64,000 bases of DNA from contig JAABTH010000002.1 in assembly GCA_011389985.1 (NCBI GenBank), positions 58,599 to 122,598 on the forward strand, in the 5' to 3' direction. The notes under the pieces are model-generated. The model made no database searches and was not told the origin of the DNA. It worked only from the letters and a program-made list of their open reading frames with translations. The position numbers and the translations under genes were made by a program. How positions within the stretch are numbered: the stretch's first letter is position 1; every line of letters begins with the position of its first letter. This DNA comes from Bacillota bacterium (GTDB lineage Bacteria > Bacillota > Dethiobacteria > DTU022). Of this stretch, positions 1 through 8,735 are shown one piece after another.

Positions 1-795
1 GGTGTCGGCCAGTACCAGCACGATATGCCACCGAAAGATTTAGATATCGTGCTTGATGGTGCGGTTGAGAGTTGTGTTAACAATGTCGGTGTTGAACTGA
101 ACAATGCCTCAGCTGCATTACTCTCCTATGTTGCCGGGATCAACAACCCGGTAGCCGTAAAAATTATAGATTATCGTGAAGAAATAGGTACTTTTAAGTC
201 TCGTGAACAACTTCTGGATATATCCGGGCTTGGGCCGAAAGTATTCAAACAGTGCGCCGGTTTTCTGCGTCTGCCGGACAGTGATAATTACCTTGAACAC
301 AGTGCCGTGCATCCTGAATCATACGAGTTGGCTGGAAGAGTAATGGAGGAACTGTCTATAGGACCTGCAAATCTCGGTTCAGCGGATCTGGTCCCACAGC
401 TTTCGGCTGAAGAACTAACTGCGCTTGCTATCAGACTTGATGCAGGCGAGCCGACAATCAGTGATATCCTTGATGAGTTTCGTCGGCCAGGACGCGACCC
501 CCGCGAAGATCTTCCGAAACCGGTATTTCTGCAGTCTATTACTGAACTCGACGATCTTGAACCGGGTATGATTCTGATGGGGATCGTCCGAAACATTGTC
601 GATTTCGGCGCTTTTATCGATATCGGGGTTCACCATGACGGCCTGGTGCATATTTCGGAAATAGCTGATCGCTATATAAAGCATCCTTTAGAAGTGTTGC
701 AAATAGAATCGGTAGTCCGAGTTAAAATTCTTTCAATTGATCGCGATCGAAACCGTATTGCCCTGTCAATTAAACAGGCCGGGCAGCAGGTGTAG
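1..795 (+). CDS. tex: Tex-like RNA-binding protein, C-terminal part (HhH plus S1 domain), 5' truncated by window
   Basis: Frame open from window start (GVGQYQHDMPPKDL...); HhH-like segment LLDISGLGPKVFKQCAGFLRL and S1 domain PGMILMGIVRNIVDFGAFIDIGVHHDGLVHISEI. Confidence 0.92.
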   Translation, partial: GVGQYQHDMPPKDLDIVLDGAVESCVNNVGVELNNASAALLSYVAGINNPVAVKIIDYREEIGTFKSREQLLDISGLGPKVFKQCAGFLRLPDSDNYLEHSAVHPESYELAGRVMEELSIGPANLGSADLVPQLSAEELTALAIRLDAGEPTISDILDEFRRPGRDPREDLPKPVFLQSITELDDLEPGMILMGIVRNIVDFGAFIDIGVHHDGLVHISEIADRYIKHPLEVLQIESVVRVKILSIDRDRNRIALSIKQAGQQV

Positions 796-818
796 AAATT
801 AAGAAAGAATGATAAAGT

Positions 819-1895
819 GTGGTGAATAATAATATGGCCGTTGTCCTGGCTGTAAACCCGGGTTCTACTACAACCAAAATTGGCTTATTTGAAGATAATC
901 GCTGTTTGGTTAAAGAGACTCTTTACCACACAGTTGAAGAAACATCTCCGGAACTTCCACGTGAAGACCAGGCCGCATTCCGTCGTGGTGCGGTGATGCG
1001 ATTTATAAAGGAAAAGAAGATCTCCCCGGAAAATATTTCTGCATTTGTTGTCCGGGGCGGACTGCTCAAACCGCTGAAATCGGGAACATACGAAGTAGAT
1101 AATCTGCTTTACCAGGATCTGGTAACGGCTAAATACGGTTGGCACGCATCAAACCTGGGATCTATGATCGCATTGCCTTTGGGGCGCGAGCTGGGTATTC
1201 CTGTTTATACTGTAGATCCTGTTACAGTTGATGAATTTGAATTGCCGGCGAGATATTCAGGTTTAAAAGGTTTGTCCCGCTTAAGTATGTCTCATGCCTT
1301 AAATATGAAGGCCATGGCCAGACGTGCTGCTGCGTTAACAGGTAAAACCTACGATGAACTGAATTTGGTTGTAGTTCATCTCGGCAGCGGCATTTCGGTA
1401 TCTGCTCATAAAAAAGGTAAAATGGTTGATGTAAATAACGCAAATGAAGAGGGTCCTTTTTCACTTGAACGTTGCGGCACTCTGCCTGCCCTGGGACTGG
1501 CCCGCCTTTGTTATAGCGGCAGGTACGGCCTGGATGACATGATCAGGTTGCTTACTTCAGAGGCAGGCATCTATTCCTACCTGGGTACGAAAGATTTTAA
1601 AATGGTAGAAAAAGAAGTTTCAAAAGGTGATAGTAAAGCTCTTGAAGTTGTAACAGCCATGGCCTACCAGGTAGCGAAAGAAATAGGGGCAATGACAGCA
1701 GTTTTAAATGGCCTTGTTGACGGGGTTGTCATCACCGGAGGCATGGCTCATGCTAAAAACCTGGTCGGTCTGATCAAGGAAAAAACAGAATATATTGCAC
1801 CGGTAATAATTCTGCCTGGTGAAGAAGAGCTGGAAGCACTTGCTGCCGGCGCTTTTCGTGTTCTAAGTGGCGAGGAAGAGTCTTTAAAGTATTAA
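819..1895 (+). CDS. buk: Butyrate kinase
   Basis: Acetokinase-family motifs NPGSTTTKIGLF, VVHLGSGISVSAHKKGKMVDVNNANEEGPFS; GTG start; next to phosphate butyryltransferase. Confidence 0.93.
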   Translation: MVNNNMAVVLAVNPGSTTTKIGLFEDNRCLVKETLYHTVEETSPELPREDQAAFRRGAVMRFIKEKKISPENISAFVVRGGLLKPLKSGTYEVDNLLYQDLVTAKYGWHASNLGSMIALPLGRELGIPVYTVDPVTVDEFELPARYSGLKGLSRLSMSHALNMKAMARRAAALTGKTYDELNLVVVHLGSGISVSAHKKGKMVDVNNANEEGPFSLERCGTLPALGLARLCYSGRYGLDDMIRLLTSEAGIYSYLGTKDFKMVEKEVSKGDSKALEVVTAMAYQVAKEIGAMTAVLNGLVDGVVITGGMAHAKNLVGLIKEKTEYIAPVIILPGEEELEALAAGAFRVLSGEEESLKY

Positions 1896-1919
1896 GAAGA
1901 TGGGGGAGAGTGATAAACA

Positions 1920-2834
1920 GTGTCTTTTGAAAATTTCTACCAGGTTATCGCTGCCGTAAAAGAACTTCCACCCTGCCGTCTTTGTGTCGCAGCTGCCAAT
2001 GAAGAAGCAGTGTTGGAAGCGGTTCGGGATAGCCGCAAGGAAGGTTTGGTCGACTTTACACTGGTCGGGCCTGAAGAAAAAATATGGCGGATGGCGATGA
2101 CAGTAAGTTTGAACCTGCAGGGTATTGAAATCATAGATGTAGCCGATCCGGTTGAGGCTACCAACCGGGCAGTTAAAGAAGTTGCTGAAGAACGTGCTGA
2201 TATTCTAATGAAGGGTATGGTTAACAGCACGGATTTCTTAAGGGCTGTCCTCAACCCAAACGGCGGCATGAGAAGGGATCGTATTTTAAGTCACCTGGCA
2301 ATCTACGAAGTTCCCGGTTATTACAGGTTAATCTACATGACTGACGGCGGGTTAAATGTTAGCCCCAACCTGGAGCAGAAGAAGTTTATTATGCAAAATG
2401 CCATTGATTTTTTGCATTCAATTGGCCTGGCCGAACCGAAAGTGGCAATACTCTCAGCTAATGAAAAGGTTGATCCCAAGGTGCCTGCTACGATTGATGC
2501 CAGGGATCTTAAAGCAATGGCTTCTGAAGCTTTTCCCGGTGCTATTATTGATGGTCCTACACCGCTCGACATTGCTGTCAGTTTTGAAGCAGCACTGCAC
2601 AAAGGTATCGATAGCCCAATCGCTGGTAAAGCAGATTTGCTGATGGCACCGAATATTGAAGCCGGCAATTTATTGGGTAAAGCAATTATCTATTTTGCAG
2701 GGGGGCGTATGGCCGGACTGGTCCTCGGTGCTTCACGTCCGGTGATACTTACTTCGCGTAATGAGCCGCCAATGGGTAAAATGGCCTCTATTGCACTTGC
2801 GGCGTATTCCGTTGCCCGTAACAGAAAGGGCTGA
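1920..2834 (+). CDS. ptb: Phosphate butyryltransferase
   Basis: Phosphate acetyl/butyryltransferase-like sequence (DILMKGMVNSTDFLRAVL, LLMAPNIEAGNLLGKAI); GTG start. Confidence 0.9.
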   Translation: MSFENFYQVIAAVKELPPCRLCVAAANEEAVLEAVRDSRKEGLVDFTLVGPEEKIWRMAMTVSLNLQGIEIIDVADPVEATNRAVKEVAEERADILMKGMVNSTDFLRAVLNPNGGMRRDRILSHLAIYEVPGYYRLIYMTDGGLNVSPNLEQKKFIMQNAIDFLHSIGLAEPKVAILSANEKVDPKVPATIDARDLKAMASEAFPGAIIDGPTPLDIAVSFEAALHKGIDSPIAGKADLLMAPNIEAGNLLGKAIIYFAGGRMAGLVLGASRPVILTSRNEPPMGKMASIALAAYSVARNRKG

Positions 2835-2840
2835 TCAGTT

Positions 2841-3710
2841 ATTGCCACATTAACCGCCCTCGGACGACCTATCGTTCCGGGATATATAACAAACCGGATT
2901 ATTTTAACAATATTTTTTACTGCCTTCCTGTTATCATTGGCCATTCTGGTCTACACAGGAGAGTCTTTTACGGCTGCCTTTTTCAGCTCTTTTTCAACAG
3001 CAATAGCAGTTTTTCTCACATGGGCGGTTGGTCGTGAATTAGATCCTGCCCACGAATGGTCTGCTTTTGTTGCTTTACCTGTTGTATTTATTGCAACCTT
3101 TATATTAGGACGCCCTTCTTTGTTGGTTCCTTTCTTTATTATCCTTTGCTGCCGCATGATTACCCGAATTTGTGGTTTACAGCCTAAAAAAAGCGATGCT
3201 TTCCTTTTAATTGTAATGGGGATAGCACTTTATATCAATCACTTATATATTGCTTTGCCTTTTCTTTTGCTGCTGTTTGTATTAGATGCTGCCCTGAAAC
3301 CGACTAATAGTTTTCAGTTTATCTCTGCCCTGCTCACATCTTTCAGTTATATTATTCTCCTGATGTTTTTTCAACCCCGTTTTTCAGCATTATTCCAAAA
3401 TGGCCCTTCAGTTTTTTGCCCGGTTTTTGCCATTATACTGGTAGCAGCGTCGGGCGTATTTGTCGCTTTTTATACCAGGCATGACAGAGTTGTAGATGAT
3501 CTGAATATATCTGAAATAAGCAAGCTTAGATTAAATCTAGCCCGGCTTGCCACCGCGGCCTGGATCATCGCTGAAGTCTTCAGCGGCGGTACCGTTAACC
3601 TGCTGCAGGTCTACCCGGTAATTGCCGCTTACGGGGGTATCTTCCTTTATCATCTGGCCGGGATAATTCTTAATAAAGCTCATCCATTTTCAAATATTAA
3701 GGTGCTTTAG
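2841..3710 (+). CDS. Hypothetical multi-pass membrane protein, possible ATT start
   Basis: Hydrophobic ORF; frame open upstream of the listed TTG start to just after the ptb stop (ATLTALGRPIVPGYITNRIILTIFFTAFLLSLAILVY). Confidence 0.6.
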   Translation: MATLTALGRPIVPGYITNRIILTIFFTAFLLSLAILVYTGESFTAAFFSSFSTAIAVFLTWAVGRELDPAHEWSAFVALPVVFIATFILGRPSLLVPFFIILCCRMITRICGLQPKKSDAFLLIVMGIALYINHLYIALPFLLLLFVLDAALKPTNSFQFISALLTSFSYIILLMFFQPRFSALFQNGPSVFCPVFAIILVAASGVFVAFYTRHDRVVDDLNISEISKLRLNLARLATAAWIIAEVFSGGTVNLLQVYPVIAAYGGIFLYHLAGIILNKAHPFSNIKVL

Positions 3711-3726
3711 TGAGATGGCTAGAAGA

Positions 3727-5340
3727 TTATTCGTTTTGGTAGACAATCTGCTGTTCAGGGTCAGGCTCGAAATATTTCAGGGTCTCTGTATTTAGGTCAT
3801 AAGCAGCCAGCCATAGGTAATCGCCCAGAGGATCGGGTGTAAAAGTATAGTTGTACCGGGTAAGTTCAAGCTCATCAGAAACAAAGGTTAAGGTGGCCTC
3901 AGTTACCGGATCACCTGTATTTCCCATATAGACATAGACATCGTGCAGACCCTTTGTAAAATCATAAGCCTGCTCTTCAATGTCAAATACTCCGAAGCGG
4001 AAAGTTTCCAGCCCAAGCTTCCCGTCCATAATGTCGTAACCGTACCAGAAATCGAATGGGGCAAAGTAAGAATCGTAGTTTTCTGACCATATTATAAGGT
4101 CAAGGTCTGCTTCCGTGTCCCATTCAAGCAAAGCAATCATTGGTGCATCAAAGTATAAATCGAGAACTTTTATGTTTTCTTCGCCGGCATCAACAAGCAG
4201 GGTAAACCACTGGTCGTAAGGTGGTGAATACCACAGATCTTCGATTAAGTAAATTTCGCTGCTGCCGTCGGGGTAATAAACCCCGATAGTTGCTTCAGTT
4301 TCACCGATGCCGTCTGCAGGTTCAGGACCGTAATAATAGACGGCAACTAGATACTTACCGCTGGAATAGTCGGCCATTTCTCCGTTGTCAGCAGTTTCAT
4401 AACGGGTAAAGGCAAACCACTCTTCACCCTGACTCCCCTGCGTAATATCGGGGCTGTCACCGATAAAAGGCGCCGCTCCGATAAATTCAAAATCTGCTGT
4501 CCAAATTTCAAGATCTAGATCTGCTTCACCCTCCCAGTTAAGGACAACGGCCAGTTCACCCGGCCGGTGTTCATAATAGCCGGTTCCTCCCTGCGAGCCG
4601 TAACCAAATACAGCGGAAATGCTCTGAGGCTGTTCCCGGCTTTCAATCAGATTGTGGACAAGATCGATCGGTACGGCGAAGTTTAAATTTTGCCCGGTCA
4701 GGTAGGTAAGTGTATTAACCCCGATTACCTCCCCCCTCATATTCATCAGAGGTCCGCCACTGCTGCCTTTCGAAATAGGTGCGGTGGTTTGAATATGATC
4801 GTAATTGAAACCTTCCAAACGCCGGTAAACGGTACTGATAATGCCGTCGGAAACAGTTTTTTTCAAGCCCTCAGGATTACCCATAGCGATAACCTGTTCG
4901 CCTAGCCTTACATCGTCAATTGTTGAAGCCAAGGGTAAAGGTTGAAGGTCGGTTGTGTTTACTTTTAACAGAGCCAGGTCCCATTCTTCGTTGGCAGCCA
5001 GCACCTGCACATCATCGTAAGTAACACCATTAATTTCAACAATGGCAGAGACAGCGCCATCCATTACATGGTAATTGGTTACGATCATGCCGTCACTGCT
5101 GACGACAAAACCGGAGCCAAACCAATAATAGCCGGTTTGATCGTCACCTTCAGCTTCAATATAGGCTAACCCCGGATCAGCTATTTCTGCCAGATCAGCA
5201 ATACTGTACTCCCGTGGTGTTTCTTCCATGATCTCGGATGCAGGGGGGCTGCCACAACCTGCCATGTAAAGAAGAAGGGCTGCAGTTATAAGCGATATAA
5301 ATGGCAAAATCCTTACAGGTAATCTGTTTAATATTCTCAT
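3727..5340 (-). CDS. Secreted trypsin-like (S1C/HtrA-like) serine protease lipoprotein with duplicated C-terminal beta-rich domains
   Basis: Lipobox-like LLLYMAGCGS; protease motifs TNYHV, DLALLK, GSSGGPL; start chosen at MRILNRLPV. Confidence 0.85.
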   Translation of the reverse strand: MRILNRLPVRILPFISLITAALLLYMAGCGSPPASEIMEETPREYSIADLAEIADPGLAYIEAEGDDQTGYYWFGSGFVVSSDGMIVTNYHVMDGAVSAIVEINGVTYDDVQVLAANEEWDLALLKVNTTDLQPLPLASTIDDVRLGEQVIAMGNPEGLKKTVSDGIISTVYRRLEGFNYDHIQTTAPISKGSSGGPLMNMRGEVIGVNTLTYLTGQNLNFAVPIDLVHNLIESREQPQSISAVFGYGSQGGTGYYEHRPGELAVVLNWEGEADLDLEIWTADFEFIGAAPFIGDSPDITQGSQGEEWFAFTRYETADNGEMADYSSGKYLVAVYYYGPEPADGIGETEATIGVYYPDGSSEIYLIEDLWYSPPYDQWFTLLVDAGEENIKVLDLYFDAPMIALLEWDTEADLDLIIWSENYDSYFAPFDFWYGYDIMDGKLGLETFRFGVFDIEEQAYDFTKGLHDVYVYMGNTGDPVTEATLTFVSDELELTRYNYTFTPDPLGDYLWLAAYDLNTETLKYFEPDPEQQIVYQNE

Positions 5341-5410
5341 GGCTGACACTCCCTTTATATAAAACAGCTGTAATCGTTTAGAAGTTTTGCAAAGATAAAG
5401 ATAATGTGAC

Positions 5411-5728
5411 TTAACACATTTTACCATGCACGGCCAGCCAAATACAAGGAGGTTCTTTTGAGGTTCTGTCAACACGATGTTCTTCACCTGAGGGGATGAA
5501 AACCCAGTCGCCCGGCCTCATTTCCAGGCTCCTGCCGTCTTTCCATAAGAGCCTTGCGTCTCCCTGCAGCAGAACTACCCACTCATCGCGATCCTGGTTA
5601 TACCAGAAGCCTTCCGGTGATCTCTGTCCCGTTGAAATAATTCTTTCGATGGCAATCCCCCTGTCGGGAATCAACTGCTCAACCAACTCATTTTCGACAG
5701 GTAATTTATTGATTGAAAACAAATTCAT
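5411..5728 (-). CDS. Cupin domain protein
   Basis: RPGDWVFIPSGEEHRV cupin motif; WVVLLQGDARLLW. Confidence 0.8.
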   Translation of the reverse strand: MNLFSINKLPVENELVEQLIPDRGIAIERIISTGQRSPEGFWYNQDRDEWVVLLQGDARLLWKDGRSLEMRPGDWVFIPSGEEHRVDRTSKEPPCIWLAVHGKMC

Positions 5729-5930
5729 CTATCGGTCACCTCATCTTTAGAATATAATATCAGTGACTTGTCTTAAACTAAGGTTATAGTGCATCTAGTT
5801 TGGGTACAGCAGCATATTGCAGACCCTGTGCCGGATGGCGGTATTATTAAATGTTTCATTGCTGTTTATTCTAATCCTGGCCTTGTAAATCCTGCTCACA
5901 GTTTAAACCTGGAAAGGAGATTGCGGTTTA

Positions 5931-7643
5931 ATGGAATCAAATCTGAAAAAAAAACAAACAGGTGGTGTGGATATTGTATTTTATAACGGGATAATCTACA
6001 CTGCTGATCATAAAGATACTGTAGTTGAAGCGCTTGCTGTTAAGAACGGGCTTATAATTTTTGCAGGAAGCAACGAAGATATAAAGCAATATCTGCGTGC
6101 GGCAGGTGAAGTTGTTGACCTCAGGGGAAAAATGATTTTGCCAGGCTTCATAGATTCTCATCTGCATGCACCCGGCCGGGCGCTTACTGATTTATATAAT
6201 ATCAGCCTTTACGAAGCCCAAAGTCTTGAATCAATTCTCTCCCAGATCGAAGCATTTATCCAAAACAACCCTGGCCTTGAAATCTATTACGGCGAAGGTT
6301 TTTCACTGGGTCACTTTAGCGGAGAGGAAGTTTCCCGTGGCCCCAGAAAAGAACATCTCGACAGGATCTGCCCCGATAAGCCTGTGGTAATTTATTCATC
6401 TGACTGCCATTTAGCCTGGTTGAACAGCGCAGCGTTGAAAACTTTTAACATAAATAAACTTACATCCGGACAGCCAGGCGGAGTTATAGAAAAAGATCCC
6501 CTGACCGGTGAATTGTGGGGGACTTTAAAGGAAACAGCAATGCGATTAATTCCGGAGCAGGTTTTCAGTAAAGGACAAATGAAAGATGCTGTGCTGGAAT
6601 TTCAAACCTATCTGCATAGTCTGGGTTACACCGGCATATTATCAGTTTCTATTGCTTCTGCTCCACCCCTGGAGACATTTTATGTTCTGGAGCAGCACAA
6701 AGAGTTAAAGCTGCATGTCAGTTCAACAATAACTATTGAGCCGGGAGTTGAACTAAGCGGCCAGATTGATCTGCTAAATGAAATGAGAAATAAATACAGC
6801 AGCAAATATCACAATGTAACTACAGCAAAATTCTTTGCTGACGGTGTAGTTGAAGGAGCAACTGCTTATCTGCTTGAACCGTACAACCCCGCAGCAGGTA
6901 AAGACTTAAATTACAGGGGTGAATTGCTCTGGGATTTCGAACAGTTGGCTAAAGCTATATCCATGGTTAATGGTATTGGTTTGCAAGCTCATATTCATTC
7001 TATAGGCGATGCCTCCACTAAAGCAGTGCTTGATGCTATTGAAAAAGCTGCTGCTGTGAGTTTGCCCGGCGACTACCGTAATACAATTACTCACCTGCAG
7101 CTTGTTGATCCAGATGACATCAAGCGGTTTAAGACTCTTAAAGTGATTGCTTCCGTTCAACCTTACTGGCACTGCAAGGAACCGGGATGGTGGGATGTTG
7201 TTGATTATCATATGCTTGGCGATAGGGCAGAGCATGAATACCCGCTAAAGTCATTTTTTGAAGCCGGGATAACAGTAGCGTCATCGTCAGATCACCCGGT
7301 GACACCGGTTCCAAATCCGTTGCGGGCGATCAGGGCTGGTGTTACCAGGAACCTCACTGCGGAAGAAAGTTACGGGCTGCCGCCACTGGGTGATATTGAT
7401 GATGTCCGGGGACTTTTAAATAATAATGAACGGGTTTCACTGACTGAAATGATCAAAAGCTTCACCATAAACGGAGCTTATGCACTTTTCCGGAATAAGG
7501 TAACCGGTTCTCTGAAGCCGGGAAAACAGGCCGACCTGGTTATCCTTGATCAAAATCTATTTAGCGTCGCCCCATCAGAAATTGAAGAAGTCAGGGTCCT
7601 CAAAACCTATTTTAATGGGGAATTAGTTTATGCCCGTGACTAA
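5931..7643 (+). CDS. Amidohydrolase family protein (YtcJ-like)
   Basis: MILPGFIDSHLHAPG, QAHIHSIGDASTKAVLDAIE, SSSDHPVTPVPNPLRAIRAGV, GSLKPGKQADLVILD. Confidence 0.9.
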   Translation: MESNLKKKQTGGVDIVFYNGIIYTADHKDTVVEALAVKNGLIIFAGSNEDIKQYLRAAGEVVDLRGKMILPGFIDSHLHAPGRALTDLYNISLYEAQSLESILSQIEAFIQNNPGLEIYYGEGFSLGHFSGEEVSRGPRKEHLDRICPDKPVVIYSSDCHLAWLNSAALKTFNINKLTSGQPGGVIEKDPLTGELWGTLKETAMRLIPEQVFSKGQMKDAVLEFQTYLHSLGYTGILSVSIASAPPLETFYVLEQHKELKLHVSSTITIEPGVELSGQIDLLNEMRNKYSSKYHNVTTAKFFADGVVEGATAYLLEPYNPAAGKDLNYRGELLWDFEQLAKAISMVNGIGLQAHIHSIGDASTKAVLDAIEKAAAVSLPGDYRNTITHLQLVDPDDIKRFKTLKVIASVQPYWHCKEPGWWDVVDYHMLGDRAEHEYPLKSFFEAGITVASSSDHPVTPVPNPLRAIRAGVTRNLTAEESYGLPPLGDIDDVRGLLNNNERVSLTEMIKSFTINGAYALFRNKVTGSLKPGKQADLVILDQNLFSVAPSEIEEVRVLKTYFNGELVYARD

Positions 7644-7700
7644 TCAGTATTTTTTTATTATCGAAGCAATGATCATTAAGTAAAAAGAAGTGGTGATCTG

Positions 7701-8633
7701 ATGAATAAATTAAAATTGACCATATTAGTTGTTATATTTGTCATGATTGTTTTTACAGGTTTGGTTTTTCAGGCCGGTTTTTCGGCTGGCAGAACCGTGT
7801 TGAACAGCAGTTATCAACGTGATTTGCTTAGCGAAACCGATCTTTCGCCATTTCTCCATGCTGTTATGCAGGAGCATTTATTCCGGGAAGTATCCGCTGA
7901 ACTGCCAGGCAACCTGGCTCTGCTAATTACAGGGACTCTCTCCCGGGTTTTCGATCAGGAATGGTTAAGCGAGCAGTATTTACTGGTATCTGATCAATAT
8001 ATTGCTTATATTAAAGGGAAAAAAGATTCACCGGAAGCTTTTATCGATCTTCAGCAGAAAAAGAAGCAGCTGCAGAAGGGAATTGAAAATGCTCTTGATC
8101 TGATCCCCGGGCAGATAATTGCCATGATGGGTTTTGAGCCTCAGGATCTGAAAGAACTGGCAGCAGGGCTTGTTACTGAAATATCTTTACCGGACAAGAT
8201 AGATGTAAGTAAGCTTCTGGAAGAACAGGGAGTAAATGAGCAATTTTCAAAAATGCTCGGTAAATTGCGGCAGTATCATGTCCATTACACTTACTTGCCC
8301 TATGCGCTTTTTATGATCTTTTTTCTCATCATCTATAAACTGGCCGGTTTGGCAGGCGCATTGAAGTGGGCAGGCGGTGCAATCCTGGTTTCCGGTGTGA
8401 TGTTTTCTCTCTTCTTACAGTGTATCCGCAGCTATTATCTTAAACAGCTGGTAACGGAGTTGGCCTTCCGGGGTCTGCCTGAGCCGGATATGTTACTGTC
8501 TTCAATACGTTATGTCATTGACACCATGGCTGCCATTTCAATTTATTTCGCCCTGTTTGGCCTTTTGGTAATGTTAATTGGCGGTATTATGGCATGGGTC
8601 GGCCTCTTTAGAAAAAAACCTTCGCTTAATTAA
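7701..8633 (+). CDS. Hypothetical membrane protein
   Basis: N-terminal signal/TM and three C-terminal TM segments; no family recognised. Confidence 0.6.
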   Translation: MNKLKLTILVVIFVMIVFTGLVFQAGFSAGRTVLNSSYQRDLLSETDLSPFLHAVMQEHLFREVSAELPGNLALLITGTLSRVFDQEWLSEQYLLVSDQYIAYIKGKKDSPEAFIDLQQKKKQLQKGIENALDLIPGQIIAMMGFEPQDLKELAAGLVTEISLPDKIDVSKLLEEQGVNEQFSKMLGKLRQYHVHYTYLPYALFMIFFLIIYKLAGLAGALKWAGGAILVSGVMFSLFLQCIRSYYLKQLVTELAFRGLPEPDMLLSSIRYVIDTMAAISIYFALFGLLVMLIGGIMAWVGLFRKKPSLN

Positions 8634-8700
8634 ATGTTTTTATGTAAATGAGCAGGGAAAAAGCTTTTAATATTTTATGGCTATGTTATAATAACAAAGT

Positions 8701-8722
8701 GGCCGACCGACCGGTCAGCCGG
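8701..8722. promoter_or_regulatory. Candidate TetR-type operator upstream of RND pump
   Basis: ggccgaccgaccggtcagccgg contains the perfect palindrome GACCGGTC (8709-8716), just after the -10-like tatgttataat. Confidence 0.5.
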
Positions 8723-8735
8723 TTTTTAAAAGATA

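Noticed and set aside
5789-5986. 65-aa plus-strand ORF upstream of the amidohydrolase
   Set aside because: No recognisable domain, overlaps the well supported amidohydrolase start, and no SD noted.
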